Assembly: GCF_900172255.1 (NCBI RefSeq)
Contig: NZ_FWFU01000001.1
Coordinates: forward strand, 62,001 to 126,000
Length of the DNA stretch: 64,000 nucleotides
Reading direction: 5' to 3'
Source of the DNA: Roseovarius halotolerans
Lineage (GTDB): Bacteria > Pseudomonadota > Alphaproteobacteria > Rhodobacterales > Rhodobacteraceae
Shown piece by piece: positions 22,877 through 32,140 of the stretch (its first letter is position 1; each line of letters starts with the position of its first letter). The notes beneath the pieces are model-generated. The model saw only the letters and a program-made list of their open reading frames with translations, searched no databases and was not told where the DNA came from. Both the position numbers and the translations under genes were made by a program.

Positions 22877-23839
22877 ATGAAACAATTCGTACACGCCTTT
22901 CTGGGCGCAACACTGCTTGCCGGGCCATTGTCCGCGCAGAATACCGACCTGTTGATCGGGTCGACATCGGCCTCGTCCAGCCATTACGGCTATTTCGTCG
23001 CGGTGGGCCAGTTGATCAACGAAAACGCTGAAGGCCTGCGCGCTTCGGTGGTCGAGACGGGTGCAACGCTGGACAACATTCGGCGCATGGAGCGCGGCCA
23101 GGTTGACCTTGGGCTTGTCACAACCAATGTCGCCCAGCACGCGACCGCAGGCACCAACGAATTTGAAGGCAAGCAGCAGGATCTGACACTGCTCTGGGTC
23201 TATACCGGCGCGCCGCAGAATGTGGTGATGCGCGCGGATGCGGGTATTGCCGATCTGTCGGGGCTGGCCGGTGTCCGGTTCAATCCGGGCATCAAGGGGT
23301 CGGCAACCGAGGCGACGACCGAGGCGGTTTTTGACACCCTTGGCCTGACGGCGGATTATGTGCGCGGGTCGACCACCGATGTCGTCGACATGATCAAGGA
23401 CAACCGGGTGGCCGGATATGTCAAATCAGGGTCCGGCAACAAGCTCGACGGATCCACCATGGATATCGCTACCTCCACCGACATCGCGATTCTGGGTCTG
23501 ACGTCAGAGCAGGCGGACAAGCTCAGGGCCGAGATGCCCGATATCTCGGTCGTCGATATCCCTGAAGGCGCAGCAGACGGTGTGCCCGCCTACACCACCT
23601 GGAGCTTTGGCGTCGGCGTCGCTGCGCCCTCCACGATGGACGAGGAAACCGCATATCAGATCGTGAAGGCCGTGATGGAGGACAAGGAGGCTCAGGCCAA
23701 CGCGATGGCCAGTCTCAAGGGCGTCAACCTTGCCGACACCACCTTGCAGTTCGGGACGATCCCTCTGCATCCCGGTGCGGCGCGCTGGTTCAAAGAGCAG
23801 GGCATCGAACTGCCCGCCAAACTGAAGCCGACAGAGTAA
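22877..23839 (+). CDS. TAXI-type TRAP transporter solute-binding protein
   Basis: A 320-residue periplasmic receptor. A Sec signal peptide covers residues 1-20 (cleavage after Ser-Ala), and the mature protein begins with the TAXI family pattern LLIGSTSASSSHYGYFVAV, followed by the GQVDLGLVTTNVAQ region. It captures a carboxylate in the periplasm and passes it to the fused permease encoded 9 bases downstream. The ATG at 22877 has GGGAGGAT upstream. The substrate is not determinable; the AtuA-like genes downstream suggest a branched or hydroxylated acid. Confidence 0.88.
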   Translation: MKQFVHAFLGATLLAGPLSAQNTDLLIGSTSASSSHYGYFVAVGQLINENAEGLRASVVETGATLDNIRRMERGQVDLGLVTTNVAQHATAGTNEFEGKQQDLTLLWVYTGAPQNVVMRADAGIADLSGLAGVRFNPGIKGSATEATTEAVFDTLGLTADYVRGSTTDVVDMIKDNRVAGYVKSGSGNKLDGSTMDIATSTDIAILGLTSEQADKLRAEMPDISVVDIPEGAADGVPAYTTWSFGVGVAAPSTMDEETAYQIVKAVMEDKEAQANAMASLKGVNLADTTLQFGTIPLHPGAARWFKEQGIELPAKLKPTE

Positions 23840-23848
23840 GGCTGCCCC

Positions 23849-25708
23849 ATGACACTCGAACGCGTCCAGCGGGGACTGGCGATTCTCGTCGGCCTCTTCG
23901 TCCTCTACACCGCGGCGACCGGCCCTTTCGAGGGGCTGATCCAAAGGGCGCTCTTTCTCGCGTTCGTGACCTGTCTGGGCTTCGCACTCTTTCCACTGGG
24001 TGCCGGGAAATCCTGGCGCCCTGCCGGGATTGCCATCGACCTCGCGTTCTGCGCGGTGTCGGTGGCGGCCTGCGCATATGTTGTCGTGAACTACGACAAG
24101 ATCATGACGACCCTTCCCTGGGCCACGACCTTCGACAAGGCGCTGACCGTCGGCTTGGTGCTGGCTGTGCTGGAACTGGGGCGGCGCACTGTCGGTATCA
24201 TCTTTCCGATCCTCGTGTTGCTGGGGCTGGGGTATGCGCTGTTCGGGAATTACCTGCCCGGGCCTCTGCGCCATCGGGGTTTCGACACGGCTTTCGTGAC
24301 CGAGACGATCTTTCTCGGTGACCTCGGGATCTGGGGCATGCTGACGGGCGTCGCGGCGACGGTGATCGCGGCCTTCGTTCTTTTCGGAGCCCTGCTGCTG
24401 CATACGGGCGGCGGTCAGGCATTCATGGACCTTGCCATGCGGCTGGGCGGGCAGCAGCCCGGCGGAGCAGCCAAGATCGCGACCATCGCCAGCGGCCTTT
24501 TCGGGATGATCTCGGGCTCGGCCGTCGCCAATGTGGCGACCACCGGTAACTTCACCATTCCGATGATGATCCGCCTTGGCTATCCACGTCCCTTCGCGGC
24601 GGCGGTCGAGGCGGTCGCGTCCACCGGCGGCCAGATCGCACCGCCGATCATGGGCGCTGCCGCCTTCGTCATGGCGGAAATCCTTAGTGTGCCGTACCTC
24701 ACCATCATCGTCGCCGCAATCCTGCCAGCGGTGCTGTTCTATCTGTCGGTCTTCATGACCGTGCATTTCGTCGCCCTGCGCCGCGGACTGGCCACCGTGC
24801 CGGAAGAGGAGATGCCTGCATGGGCAAGCATCCTCGCCCCGCGCCGCGTGCTGCCGATCCTCTGCGCGATCGGGGGCCTTGGTGTCGGGGTCTGGATGGG
24901 ACGCTCCATTTCGACTTCGGCCTTTTACGGCATCGTCGGGCTGCTGATCGCTTTTGTCGCGACCGAGACCGGGCGCTTGAGCCTGCGCGAGATGGCGACG
25001 AAGCTGCTCAACGGGCTTGAGGACGCAGGCAAGGGCCTTGTCATCATCGGAGTGCTGCTGGCTGGCGCGCAGGTGCTGGTGTCGATGATCAATCTCACGG
25101 GGATCGGCGTCACGCTATCATCGCTGATCGTCAATCTGGCAGGTGACTCCGTTGTTCTGGTCGCGATGATCGTCGGGCTCGTCTGCCTGATCATGGGCAT
25201 GGGGCTTCCCACGACTGCCGCCTATGTCCTGGTCGCCGCTGTCCTCGCCCCAGCGATGACGGTTGTGGGGGTCGATCCGCTGGCGGCGCATCTGTTCGTG
25301 TTCTATTTCGCCACCATCTCCGTCATCACGCCGCCCGTTTGCGTTGCCGTATTCGTGGGCGCGGGAATCGCCGGAACGAACTGGCTGCCCGCCGCGGGCG
25401 AGGCCGTCCGGATGGGTGCCGTCACCTATATCGTGCCCTTCCTGCTGCTGCTCTACCCGGGCATGCTTCTGGGCGGTAGCCCGCTCGATATTCTCGAAGC
25501 GCTGGCCGCCGGGCTTGTCCTGGTGCTTGCGGTGCCGGCGTTGCTGTCCGGGGCTCGGCTGTTCGGGCGAAAGTCTCTCGACATCACGATCTATGCCGTT
25601 GTCATCGCGCTCGCCATCTACCCGCAGCCGGTGACGCCGTTCCTTGCGCTCGCAATACTGCTCACGGCCCATTTCCTGGGCCGTGTGAACAGGAGGGCAC
25701 TGGCATGA
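23849..25708 (+). CDS. TAXI-type TRAP transporter fused permease (4TM-12TM)
   Basis: A 619-residue integral membrane protein with the small (Q) and large (M) TRAP subunits in one chain: four hydrophobic spans in the first 160 residues and at least twelve after that. Characteristic DctM-like stretches include GMISGSAVANVATTGNFTIP (about residues 215-235) and GMGLPTTAAYVLVAAVLAP (about 450-470). It imports the ligand of the receptor encoded just upstream using an ion gradient. Its stop overlaps the start of the AtuA-like gene, so uptake and metabolism are coupled. Confidence 0.9.
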   Translation: MTLERVQRGLAILVGLFVLYTAATGPFEGLIQRALFLAFVTCLGFALFPLGAGKSWRPAGIAIDLAFCAVSVAACAYVVVNYDKIMTTLPWATTFDKALTVGLVLAVLELGRRTVGIIFPILVLLGLGYALFGNYLPGPLRHRGFDTAFVTETIFLGDLGIWGMLTGVAATVIAAFVLFGALLLHTGGGQAFMDLAMRLGGQQPGGAAKIATIASGLFGMISGSAVANVATTGNFTIPMMIRLGYPRPFAAAVEAVASTGGQIAPPIMGAAAFVMAEILSVPYLTIIVAAILPAVLFYLSVFMTVHFVALRRGLATVPEEEMPAWASILAPRRVLPILCAIGGLGVGVWMGRSISTSAFYGIVGLLIAFVATETGRLSLREMATKLLNGLEDAGKGLVIIGVLLAGAQVLVSMINLTGIGVTLSSLIVNLAGDSVVLVAMIVGLVCLIMGMGLPTTAAYVLVAAVLAPAMTVVGVDPLAAHLFVFYFATISVITPPVCVAVFVGAGIAGTNWLPAAGEAVRMGAVTYIVPFLLLLYPGMLLGGSPLDILEALAAGLVLVLAVPALLSGARLFGRKSLDITIYAVVIALAIYPQPVTPFLALAILLTAHFLGRVNRRALA

Positions 25709-27048
25709 AGGTTTTGCGCATGGGTGCCGGGGCCGGGTTTCAGGGCGACCGCATCGCGCCCGCGGTGGATCTCGCGGAACGCGGCAAGCTCGACTACCTC
25801 ATCTTCGAATGCCTGGGAGAGCGGACGATCGCCAATGCCCAGCAAGCGCGCAGCGCGGATCCGTCAAACGGCTACGATCCTCTGCTCGAACGTCGGATGC
25901 GGGCCGTGCTTCCGGCCTGTGCGCGCAACGGCACGCGCATCGTGACCAACATGGGGGCGGCGAATCCGGCCGCCGCTGCCGAGCGGACGCTTGCCGTCGC
26001 GCGGGAACTCGGATTGTTCGGGCTCAAGGTCGCTGCCGTCACCGGTGACGATGTGCTCGACCGCATCGGGGGCTTCGTACTGGATGAAACCGGCAGCCCC
26101 GCGGCGGCCCTCGGCGACCGGCTGGTATCGGCGAATGCCTATATCGGGATCGACGGGCTGGTCGCGGCACTCGACGCAGGCGCAGATGTGGTGATCTGCG
26201 GGCGGGCGTCGGACCCATCGTTGTTTCTGGCGCCTCTGGTCCATGAATTCGGCTGGGCTCGCGATGACTGGACGCGCCTGGGCCGCGGCATTCTCGTCGG
26301 GCATCTTCTGGAATGTGCGGCACAGATTACCGGCGGCTACTTTGCCGACCCCGGGAAGAAGGATGTGCCTGATCTTGCCAATGTCGGGCATCCGCTGGCC
26401 GAAGTGAACAGCGATGGCGACGCCGTTATCACCAAGCTGGAAGGGACGGGAGGGCTCGTCAGCCGGGCGACCTGCATCGAACAGATGCTTTACGAGATCC
26501 ACGACCCTGCCCGCTATCTGCAACCTGATGTGGTCGCGGATTTCTCGAACGTGCAGTTCGAGGAGGTGGGGCAGGACCGTGTCGCTGTAACGGGCGCTGC
26601 GGGCACACCGGCCACCGGTTTGCTGAAGGTCTCGGTCGGATACCGCGACGGCTGGTTCGGCGAAGGACAGATCAGCTACGCCGGGGCGAATTGCGTGGAG
26701 CGGGGCAATCTTGCCATCACCCTCGTGCGCGAACGGCTGGCGCGGTTCTCAGGGTCAATTCTGGACGAGCGCGGCGAACTTGTCGGCGTCAACTCCGTCT
26801 GGCCATCGACAACAGGCCGCGGCGATCCCGCCGAGGTGCGCATGCGTTACGCCGCGCGCTGTCTGGACTTGCACACCGCGCAGGCCATCGGAGAAGAAGT
26901 CGAGGGTCTCTACCTTGCCGGCCCGGCGGGCGGAGGCGGGGTCACGCGGAGCACACGCGAAGTCCTGGCTATCGCCTCGACCCTGATGCCTGCAGACAGC
27001 GTTGCCGCGACCTGCGCGATGAAAGAAGTTCAGCATGAGACTGTATGA
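25705..27048 (+). CDS. AtuA-like protein (DUF1446), acyclic terpene utilization family
   Basis: A 447-residue cytoplasmic protein. The family signature is clear: VLRMGAGAGFQGDRIAPAVD at residues 3-22, the LDYLIFECLGERT segment, IVTNMGAANP near 75-85, GADVVICGRASDPSLFLAPL near 160-180, and the C-terminal GLYLAGPAGGGGVTRSTREV segment. The family includes AtuA of citronellol/geraniol degradation, but its biochemical reaction is unknown. Start and stop overlap both neighbours. Next to a TRAP importer it most likely acts on the imported acid as a CoA ester. Confidence 0.82.
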   Translation: MKVLRMGAGAGFQGDRIAPAVDLAERGKLDYLIFECLGERTIANAQQARSADPSNGYDPLLERRMRAVLPACARNGTRIVTNMGAANPAAAAERTLAVARELGLFGLKVAAVTGDDVLDRIGGFVLDETGSPAAALGDRLVSANAYIGIDGLVAALDAGADVVICGRASDPSLFLAPLVHEFGWARDDWTRLGRGILVGHLLECAAQITGGYFADPGKKDVPDLANVGHPLAEVNSDGDAVITKLEGTGGLVSRATCIEQMLYEIHDPARYLQPDVVADFSNVQFEEVGQDRVAVTGAAGTPATGLLKVSVGYRDGWFGEGQISYAGANCVERGNLAITLVRERLARFSGSILDERGELVGVNSVWPSTTGRGDPAEVRMRYAARCLDLHTAQAIGEEVEGLYLAGPAGGGGVTRSTREVLAIASTLMPADSVAATCAMKEVQHETV

Positions 27049-27364
27049 CATTGCCCATGCCCGGACGGGCGACAAGGGGGATATCTCGAACATATCGGTA
27101 ATCGCCTACGATCCGGTGGACTGGCCCCTGATCCGGGACATCGTGACGCCAGAGCGGGTCGCGGCCCATTTTGGTACATTCGACGCGACGGATATCACCC
27201 GCTTTGAACTCCCGCAGCTTCAAGCACTGAATTTCGTGATCCGCGGTGCCTTGGCCGGGGGCGTGACGCGTTCGCTCGCCCTTGACGCGCATGGCAAATG
27301 CCTTGCGTCGGTATTGCTGGAACTGGAGGTCGGATCGGATGATATAGCCCCAAGTTGCGTATAG
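27035..27364 (+). CDS. AtuA C-terminal-domain-like small protein
   Basis: A 109-residue protein that starts inside the end of the AtuA-like gene. It opens with the family signature LYDIAHARTGDKGDISNISV and contains a FELPQLQALNFVIRGALAGG segment. In other bacteria this domain is fused to the C-terminus of AtuA, so the two proteins probably work as a complex. The end of the gene lies inside a 9-bp hairpin (27351-27376), which may terminate or stabilise the operon message. Confidence 0.8.
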   Translation: MRLYDIAHARTGDKGDISNISVIAYDPVDWPLIRDIVTPERVAAHFGTFDATDITRFELPQLQALNFVIRGALAGGVTRSLALDAHGKCLASVLLELEVGSDDIAPSCV

Positions 27365-27376
27365 TTGCGCAACTTG
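27351..27376. other. Perfect 9-bp inverted repeat at operon end; gap to 27520
   Basis: CAAGTTGCG (27351-27359) pairs with CGCAACTTG (27368-27376) around an 8-base loop, overlapping the stop codon of the AtuA C-terminal gene. No T-run follows, so it is not a classic intrinsic terminator. The rest of the space to 27520 shows no recognisable gene or site. Confidence 0.5.
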
Positions 27377-27520
27377 TCTGCCCGGCAATCGAGACCACGG
27401 CAAACCCGCAGGGGCGCTCGTGTCCCGCATCAGGACCGGCTGCGATCCATCTCGGCGCCGCGTAAGAACATTGCCTCTTTCAAAGCGCTGCTGCTAAGTA
27501 GCGCCATGACGCCATGAAAC

Positions 27521-28342
27521 ATGCACGGTTCGAGAATAGTAACGAATTTGTCCCAGATCACCTCATGTCCCGCATCCGCGCCCGCTCACGATGTTGAGCC
27601 GAAGCCGCTTTTCTATGTCCTGTCGGCGGGGCGCACGGGAACAATGTTCCTCGAGAACCTGATCGCGCGTCACTGTCCCGGCGTGACGGCCGAGCATGAA
27701 CCATCGCCATCGCGCTATCTGATGATGCTGGGAAACATGCGCAACGACTGGGGCGTCATGGCCTGTGCGACGCGCCGCCTTGCGCGCTACCATCAGGAGA
27801 AACACCACGGCAAACCCGGCAAGTACATCGAAATCAACCCGTTCCTCTGCCCCGTTACGGACCTTCTTGCAGCGACTCCGGCGCCGATCCGTATCGTGCA
27901 TATGCTCCGATCTCCCGGCGCCTGGGCGCAGTCGATGACGACGTTCAAGGCCTCGACCCGCTACCGGCATGTCATCGACTACGTGCCCTTCGCCAAACCA
28001 TATCCCGCGCCCCGCCCCAAGGATTGGAACCGGCTGAGCCCCTTCGCGAAAGGCCTGCATCGCTGGAACTGGTGCAACACCCGGATCGCCGCGTTGGAGC
28101 CCGTCGCACAAAGCTACATCCGCGTCCGCTGCGAAGACCTGTTCTCCGAAGATCCCGAACGAAGCCGCACGGTGCTTGCCGGTATTTTCGCGACGCTGGA
28201 TCTGCCCTTTCCGGAGCGGCTCGCATCCGAGGAGTTTCAGTTGCGCGTCAATCCTGCGCCCCAAGGTGACGATCTGCGCGATCCGCCCTTGGAACGAGCC
28301 ATTTGCGGGAAGGTGGCCGCGGCCTTCGGTTATGACCTCTGA
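27521..28342 (+). CDS. Sulfotransferase family protein
   Basis: A 273-residue protein with the phosphosulfate-binding loop at residues 33-46 (LSAGRTGTMFLENL). A VHMLRSPGAWAQSMTTF segment near residues 128-145 supplies the Arg and Ser that bind the PAPS 3'-phosphate. It lacks a signal peptide. The start at 27521 has no obvious ribosome-binding site, so the first 20 residues are uncertain. The end overlaps a flippase-like membrane gene by 11 bases, and glycosyltransferases face it from the right, so sulfation of an exported glycan or lipid is a reasonable inference. Confidence 0.72.
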   Translation: MHGSRIVTNLSQITSCPASAPAHDVEPKPLFYVLSAGRTGTMFLENLIARHCPGVTAEHEPSPSRYLMMLGNMRNDWGVMACATRRLARYHQEKHHGKPGKYIEINPFLCPVTDLLAATPAPIRIVHMLRSPGAWAQSMTTFKASTRYRHVIDYVPFAKPYPAPRPKDWNRLSPFAKGLHRWNWCNTRIAALEPVAQSYIRVRCEDLFSEDPERSRTVLAGIFATLDLPFPERLASEEFQLRVNPAPQGDDLRDPPLERAICGKVAAAFGYDL

Positions 28343-29261
28343 ATCGGCACGCAACCTCAAGGCCGCTACCGTCAGCCTGGTTCTGTTTGCAGCGGTGCTA
28401 TGGATTGCCCTGGGTCAGGAGATCGACTTTGCACAGATCCGGCCCGTCCTGCTGATACCTGCTGTGCTGGCCTATTCGCTCGTCCTGATCTGCCGGGCGA
28501 AGATCTTTCGCCTTCTTTCGTCGATCGGGACGCAGCATCCGTTCTCGACATGGCTCTCGCTGTCGGCGCGGCATCAACTTGTCTTTATCATATCGCCTTC
28601 CGGCGCAGGCGACCTGGCGTTTCCCGTGCTCGCACGTAAGATGATCGGCCTCGAGACCCTGCCCGCCGCGCGGCTCATCGCCGAAGCCCGCTTGCGCGAT
28701 GTGCTGGCCGTGCTGGGCATCGGCTGCGCAGGTATCGCTGGGACGGGGCATTTTCCCGTTCCTGCACTTGTCGGGATGGTGCTCTGCTTTGCCGCGCTTT
28801 TCTGGTCTGATCTGAGCATTCGTGCCGCAAATGTCTTGGTGCGCCGTTTCAAACGGATGAGGGCGCGCGCGCAGGCCATGCACCCCCCGACCGAGCCGGA
28901 GACGTTCGCAAGCCTGTCGCAGCGCATGCATATCTTCGGCCTGACATTGTCGCTCTGGGTTTTCGCATGCACGGGCATTCTTGCCGGCTTCCATGCGGCT
29001 GGATACCCCATGAGCGTGGCCGAGAGTTTCGTGATGCTGGCAGGCCTGAACGTCGCGGGGGCGCTTGCGTTTTCCATCGCGGGCTTCGGTGTGGCCGAGG
29101 CGGGTGCGGCGGGTGTGCTTGTCTTTCTCGGCACGCCGCTTTCAGTCGCGGCCGGAATCGCGATCATCGCGCGTCCGTTGCTGCTGCTTTCCAATTGCGT
29201 CGCCAGCGCCGTCCTGGAACTCGTGGCGTGTGTGCTGGGTGCCCGCGCCTCTGCGCGCTGA
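28332..29261 (+). CDS. Lysylphosphatidylglycerol synthase-like (flippase-type) membrane protein
   Basis: A 309-residue polytopic membrane protein with about eight hydrophobic segments. It resembles the integral membrane half of MprF and the UPF0104 group: SPSGAGDLAFPVLARK in the middle and AGFGVAEAGAAGVLVFLG near the end are the usual conserved Gly-rich loops. The real start is the ATG at 28332, which overlaps the sulfotransferase gene. No catalytic acyltransferase part is present, so lipid or glycolipid translocation is more likely than lysylation. Confidence 0.75.
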   Translation: MTSESARNLKAATVSLVLFAAVLWIALGQEIDFAQIRPVLLIPAVLAYSLVLICRAKIFRLLSSIGTQHPFSTWLSLSARHQLVFIISPSGAGDLAFPVLARKMIGLETLPAARLIAEARLRDVLAVLGIGCAGIAGTGHFPVPALVGMVLCFAALFWSDLSIRAANVLVRRFKRMRARAQAMHPPTEPETFASLSQRMHIFGLTLSLWVFACTGILAGFHAAGYPMSVAESFVMLAGLNVAGALAFSIAGFGVAEAGAAGVLVFLGTPLSVAAGIAIIARPLLLLSNCVASAVLELVACVLGARASAR

Positions 29262-29275
29262 GCTCGGTCGCGGCT

Positions 29276-30343
29276 CTAGCCCGACACCCGCGGCTTGACG
29301 CGAACGGGGCGGGTTTCAGTTTCTGCCGCCCCATGGGCCGACTCTCGGGGCTGGGCGCGCAACACCTTGACCCGTCCGATCTGGGTATGAATGGCCTCTC
29401 GTTGCGAGGCGGCGACATCGTGATTGAGAAAGCTGAGAAGCAACTGCACGCCGATCAGGATCGGGAATGCGCTCAGCATGACGGTGCCGGCTGTGGCCGG
29501 CACGCCCAGACGCGCGCTTTCCATCCATTGCGCCATGCCGAAGACCCCGCCGCCGATCAACAGGGCAAGCCCCACAAGCAGGTTGAGGGAGGCTGTGCTG
29601 AATCCCCGAAGGAAGTAGTTGTAAACCACCCGCTTGAACAGGTTGCGCAGATGCAGGCCGGGGAATTTCAGGAGCGCGTCCAGTTCGCTCAACCCGCTTT
29701 TCTCATCGCCATAGGCAGCTTCCATCGGCACATCGCGCACACAGGCGCCGACGCTTCCCAGCCGGAACAGCATGTCGCTTTCAAAGAAATATCGCTTGTG
29801 CAGACGGTCGAGCGGAAGAATGCCCGCCACATCGGCGTGAATGGCGGTGAATCCGTTGGTCGGGTCAAAGAGGTGCCACAGCCCGGAGGAAAGCTTGCTC
29901 ATGAAGGACAGCCCGGCATTCCCGATCAGGCGCAGGACCGGCATTTGCTGGACACTGGCAATGTCGAAAAAGCGGTTGCCCTTCACGTAATCGGCAGCCC
30001 CTTGTATGATCGGCTCAACAAGGGCAGGGATCAGGCGCGGATCCATCTGGCCGTCGCTGTCGATCTTGACGATGATCTTCGCACCCCCGGAAATGGCGGC
30101 CTTGTAGCCTGTGACTGTGGCCGCACCGACGCCGCCATTGACCTCATGCGTCATGACATGCACCCGCGGGTCTTCTTTGGCGCATCGCGTCAGCACCTCG
30201 GCAAGGTTGTCGGGGCTTGCATCGTTCACGCAATAGATCCGGCGGATCTCGGGCGGGATATCGGCGATCACGGTGGCGATGGTATCAGCCGCCTTGAAAC
30301 AAGGGATCACGACAGCGGTGTTGGATAGGGATGGTCTCTGCAT
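29276..30343 (-). CDS. Glycosyltransferase family 2 (polyprenyl-phosphate sugar transferase-like)
   Basis: A 355-residue enzyme. Residues 8-25 (TAVVIPCFKAADTIATVI) start the GT-A fold, YCVNDASPDN follows, and KIDSDGQMDPRL holds the metal-binding DxD-type motif near residue 95. A C-terminal region with two hydrophobic spans (about residues 250-325) anchors it in the membrane, as in DPM1/GtrB-like transferases. It would load a sugar onto a lipid carrier. It lies 4 bases after the GT-C type gene on the same strand, and the two should work in sequence. Confidence 0.82.
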   Translation of the reverse strand: MQRPSLSNTAVVIPCFKAADTIATVIADIPPEIRRIYCVNDASPDNLAEVLTRCAKEDPRVHVMTHEVNGGVGAATVTGYKAAISGGAKIIVKIDSDGQMDPRLIPALVEPIIQGAADYVKGNRFFDIASVQQMPVLRLIGNAGLSFMSKLSSGLWHLFDPTNGFTAIHADVAGILPLDRLHKRYFFESDMLFRLGSVGACVRDVPMEAAYGDEKSGLSELDALLKFPGLHLRNLFKRVVYNYFLRGFSTASLNLLVGLALLIGGGVFGMAQWMESARLGVPATAGTVMLSAFPILIGVQLLLSFLNHDVAASQREAIHTQIGRVKVLRAQPRESAHGAAETETRPVRVKPRVSG

Positions 30344-30347
30344 GGTC

Positions 30348-31940
30348 TCAGTGTCCGTTGGAACGCGTGAAAGCTCGGATGCCGGGGGCGCAGGATTCTA
30401 TCTCCTGATAGTCCTGCCATCGGCGGGCAAAGGCGGGGTCCTCGCCATAGAAGGCAAGGAAGTCGATCTGCGAATGCTCTATGGCGTGGCGATGCTTGCG
30501 GGCATCGACCAGCACAAGCTCGGGGTTGCGGGAAAGATCGCTGAGGATGGCGGCCCGTTCCGCGGCTTGCGCGACTGCAAGCGTCTCGCCCTGGGCGGGC
30601 GTCAGCGCCGGCAATTCCCGCAGACGAACGATGGCGGGCATGAACAGCCGGCTGTTGGTTGCGGCAACCCAGCGCCGATTGCTGTAGTTCGTGACCGGAA
30701 ATCCCGGATAGGGATGCGTCGAGATCGCCATGAAACCGCCGTTCACGGAAACATTGGCCTGGGTCAGGTCAACAAGGCACGAGGTCAGTTGCCCATAGGC
30801 CCCGTTCATCCCGCGATAGGCCAGCATCGGCGCAGCCTGCAACGAACTGAGAACCAGACCGGCGAAAAGCGGCACCATGCCAGCCATGCGGCGTGCCGCG
30901 CGCCCATTGGTCAATGAGGAAAGCGCAAGCGAGATGATCGCGAAGGCCAGCACCGGGTAGAAATGATACGAATAGCCCTTTGATTGCGCAAAAGCCGCGA
31001 CCAGAAACCCGAGCGCGGCAAGCACCGTCAGTCTCGAAGCATGATGGGCATCGAAGGCAAAGGCGACGATCAGGGCGGCCAGAACCAGGGAAATCTCGAG
31101 GATGTGCGCGCGCGCGACGTTCTCAAGGGGATAGCTGAACCCCCAATAAACCTTTGAAATCAAAGGCATGATATCTGTGATGTAGGGCCGCGCAAAAAGC
31201 CAGACCGCCACAAGATACCCGATCCCGGTCAGAAGAAGCACGAAAGTCTCCATGCTCAAGACCGGACGGATCGAGCGGCGGGAATAAGCGAGGTAGCCCC
31301 AGACAAGCAGAAGAACCGCAAGGAAATGCGGCTTGAAGGCAATGCCGATCCCGGCCGCGAGCCCCGCGGCGAGCGCCGCGACAGGCGGTTGTGCATGGCC
31401 CTGGGCGCGCGCACTGGTCACAACCAACCATGGAAGGCACAACAGGACGGCCATATGTTCGCGCTGTGCAAAATCGCGATGCACGCCGACAGTGAACAGC
31501 AGGGCGAGAACGGCAAGAAACCCGGCCATTGCCGGTCGTTCCATCTGCTCCCGCAGCCCGCGCTCGAGCACTACGAGAACGATGGCGGACAAACCGATCA
31601 CGCACAGGCGCAGCATCACGAGCGGATCGAGTCCGAGCCCGTTCGCCATCGCGGCCACAATCGCGGATATCCACCAGATCAGGGGCGGGTTGGCCGCCAC
31701 GATATCTTGTCCGAAGGTGCCGCCTGCCAACAGGCGTTCCGAGGAATCGAGAACCCATGCGACATCGTGATTGAGGTAGGTCTGACTCTGGATCAGGCCG
31801 CCGACCACCAACAGGATCAGCGCGGGCAGGAACACGAACAGCCGCGCCGTGCTTTCGGTCGCGGTTGCCCCACCATTGATATACTCGTTCACTGTACTCT
31901 TCATCCCAAGCGCCCGATCTGGCAATGCGACGACCCGCAT
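30348..31940 (-). CDS. Membrane glycosyltransferase, GT-C fold (PMT/ArnT-like)
   Basis: A polytopic membrane protein of about 530 residues with at least ten hydrophobic segments and a soluble C-terminal domain. The first periplasmic loop contains LNHDVAWVLDSSERLLAGG, carrying the conserved Asp of dolichyl-phosphate-mannose-type transferases. Such enzymes move a sugar from a lipid-phosphate donor to a target at the periplasmic face. The ATG at 31940 is favoured, with GGAA upstream; 31904 is a second in-frame choice. It is co-transcribed with the family 2 transferase that would make its donor. Confidence 0.7.
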   Translation of the reverse strand: MRVVALPDRALGMKSTVNEYINGGATATESTARLFVFLPALILLVVGGLIQSQTYLNHDVAWVLDSSERLLAGGTFGQDIVAANPPLIWWISAIVAAMANGLGLDPLVMLRLCVIGLSAIVLVVLERGLREQMERPAMAGFLAVLALLFTVGVHRDFAQREHMAVLLCLPWLVVTSARAQGHAQPPVAALAAGLAAGIGIAFKPHFLAVLLLVWGYLAYSRRSIRPVLSMETFVLLLTGIGYLVAVWLFARPYITDIMPLISKVYWGFSYPLENVARAHILEISLVLAALIVAFAFDAHHASRLTVLAALGFLVAAFAQSKGYSYHFYPVLAFAIISLALSSLTNGRAARRMAGMVPLFAGLVLSSLQAAPMLAYRGMNGAYGQLTSCLVDLTQANVSVNGGFMAISTHPYPGFPVTNYSNRRWVAATNSRLFMPAIVRLRELPALTPAQGETLAVAQAAERAAILSDLSRNPELVLVDARKHRHAIEHSQIDFLAFYGEDPAFARRWQDYQEIESCAPGIRAFTRSNGH

Positions 31941-32140
31941 CAATCTGTTTCCATTCTGGAAAAACAAATTGGCCGAAATGCGACGGGTATCGGCCGATTT
32001 CTGGGGATCGTCGCAGCCGGGACGACAGCAGCGCGTGCACGCCGTGAAGGGAACAAGGGGGCGGCCAATCACGCCCTCAGTCTTCGTGATCGGTTCCGCA
32101 CGGCCCGCGATGCACAGGGCACCGCCGATATCGCCCGGAG

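Noticed and set aside
27365..27376. GTTGCGCAAC as a possible FNR-type site.
   Set aside because: The spacing is wrong for TTG-N8-CAA and it is better explained as the arm of the 9-bp hairpin at the operon end.
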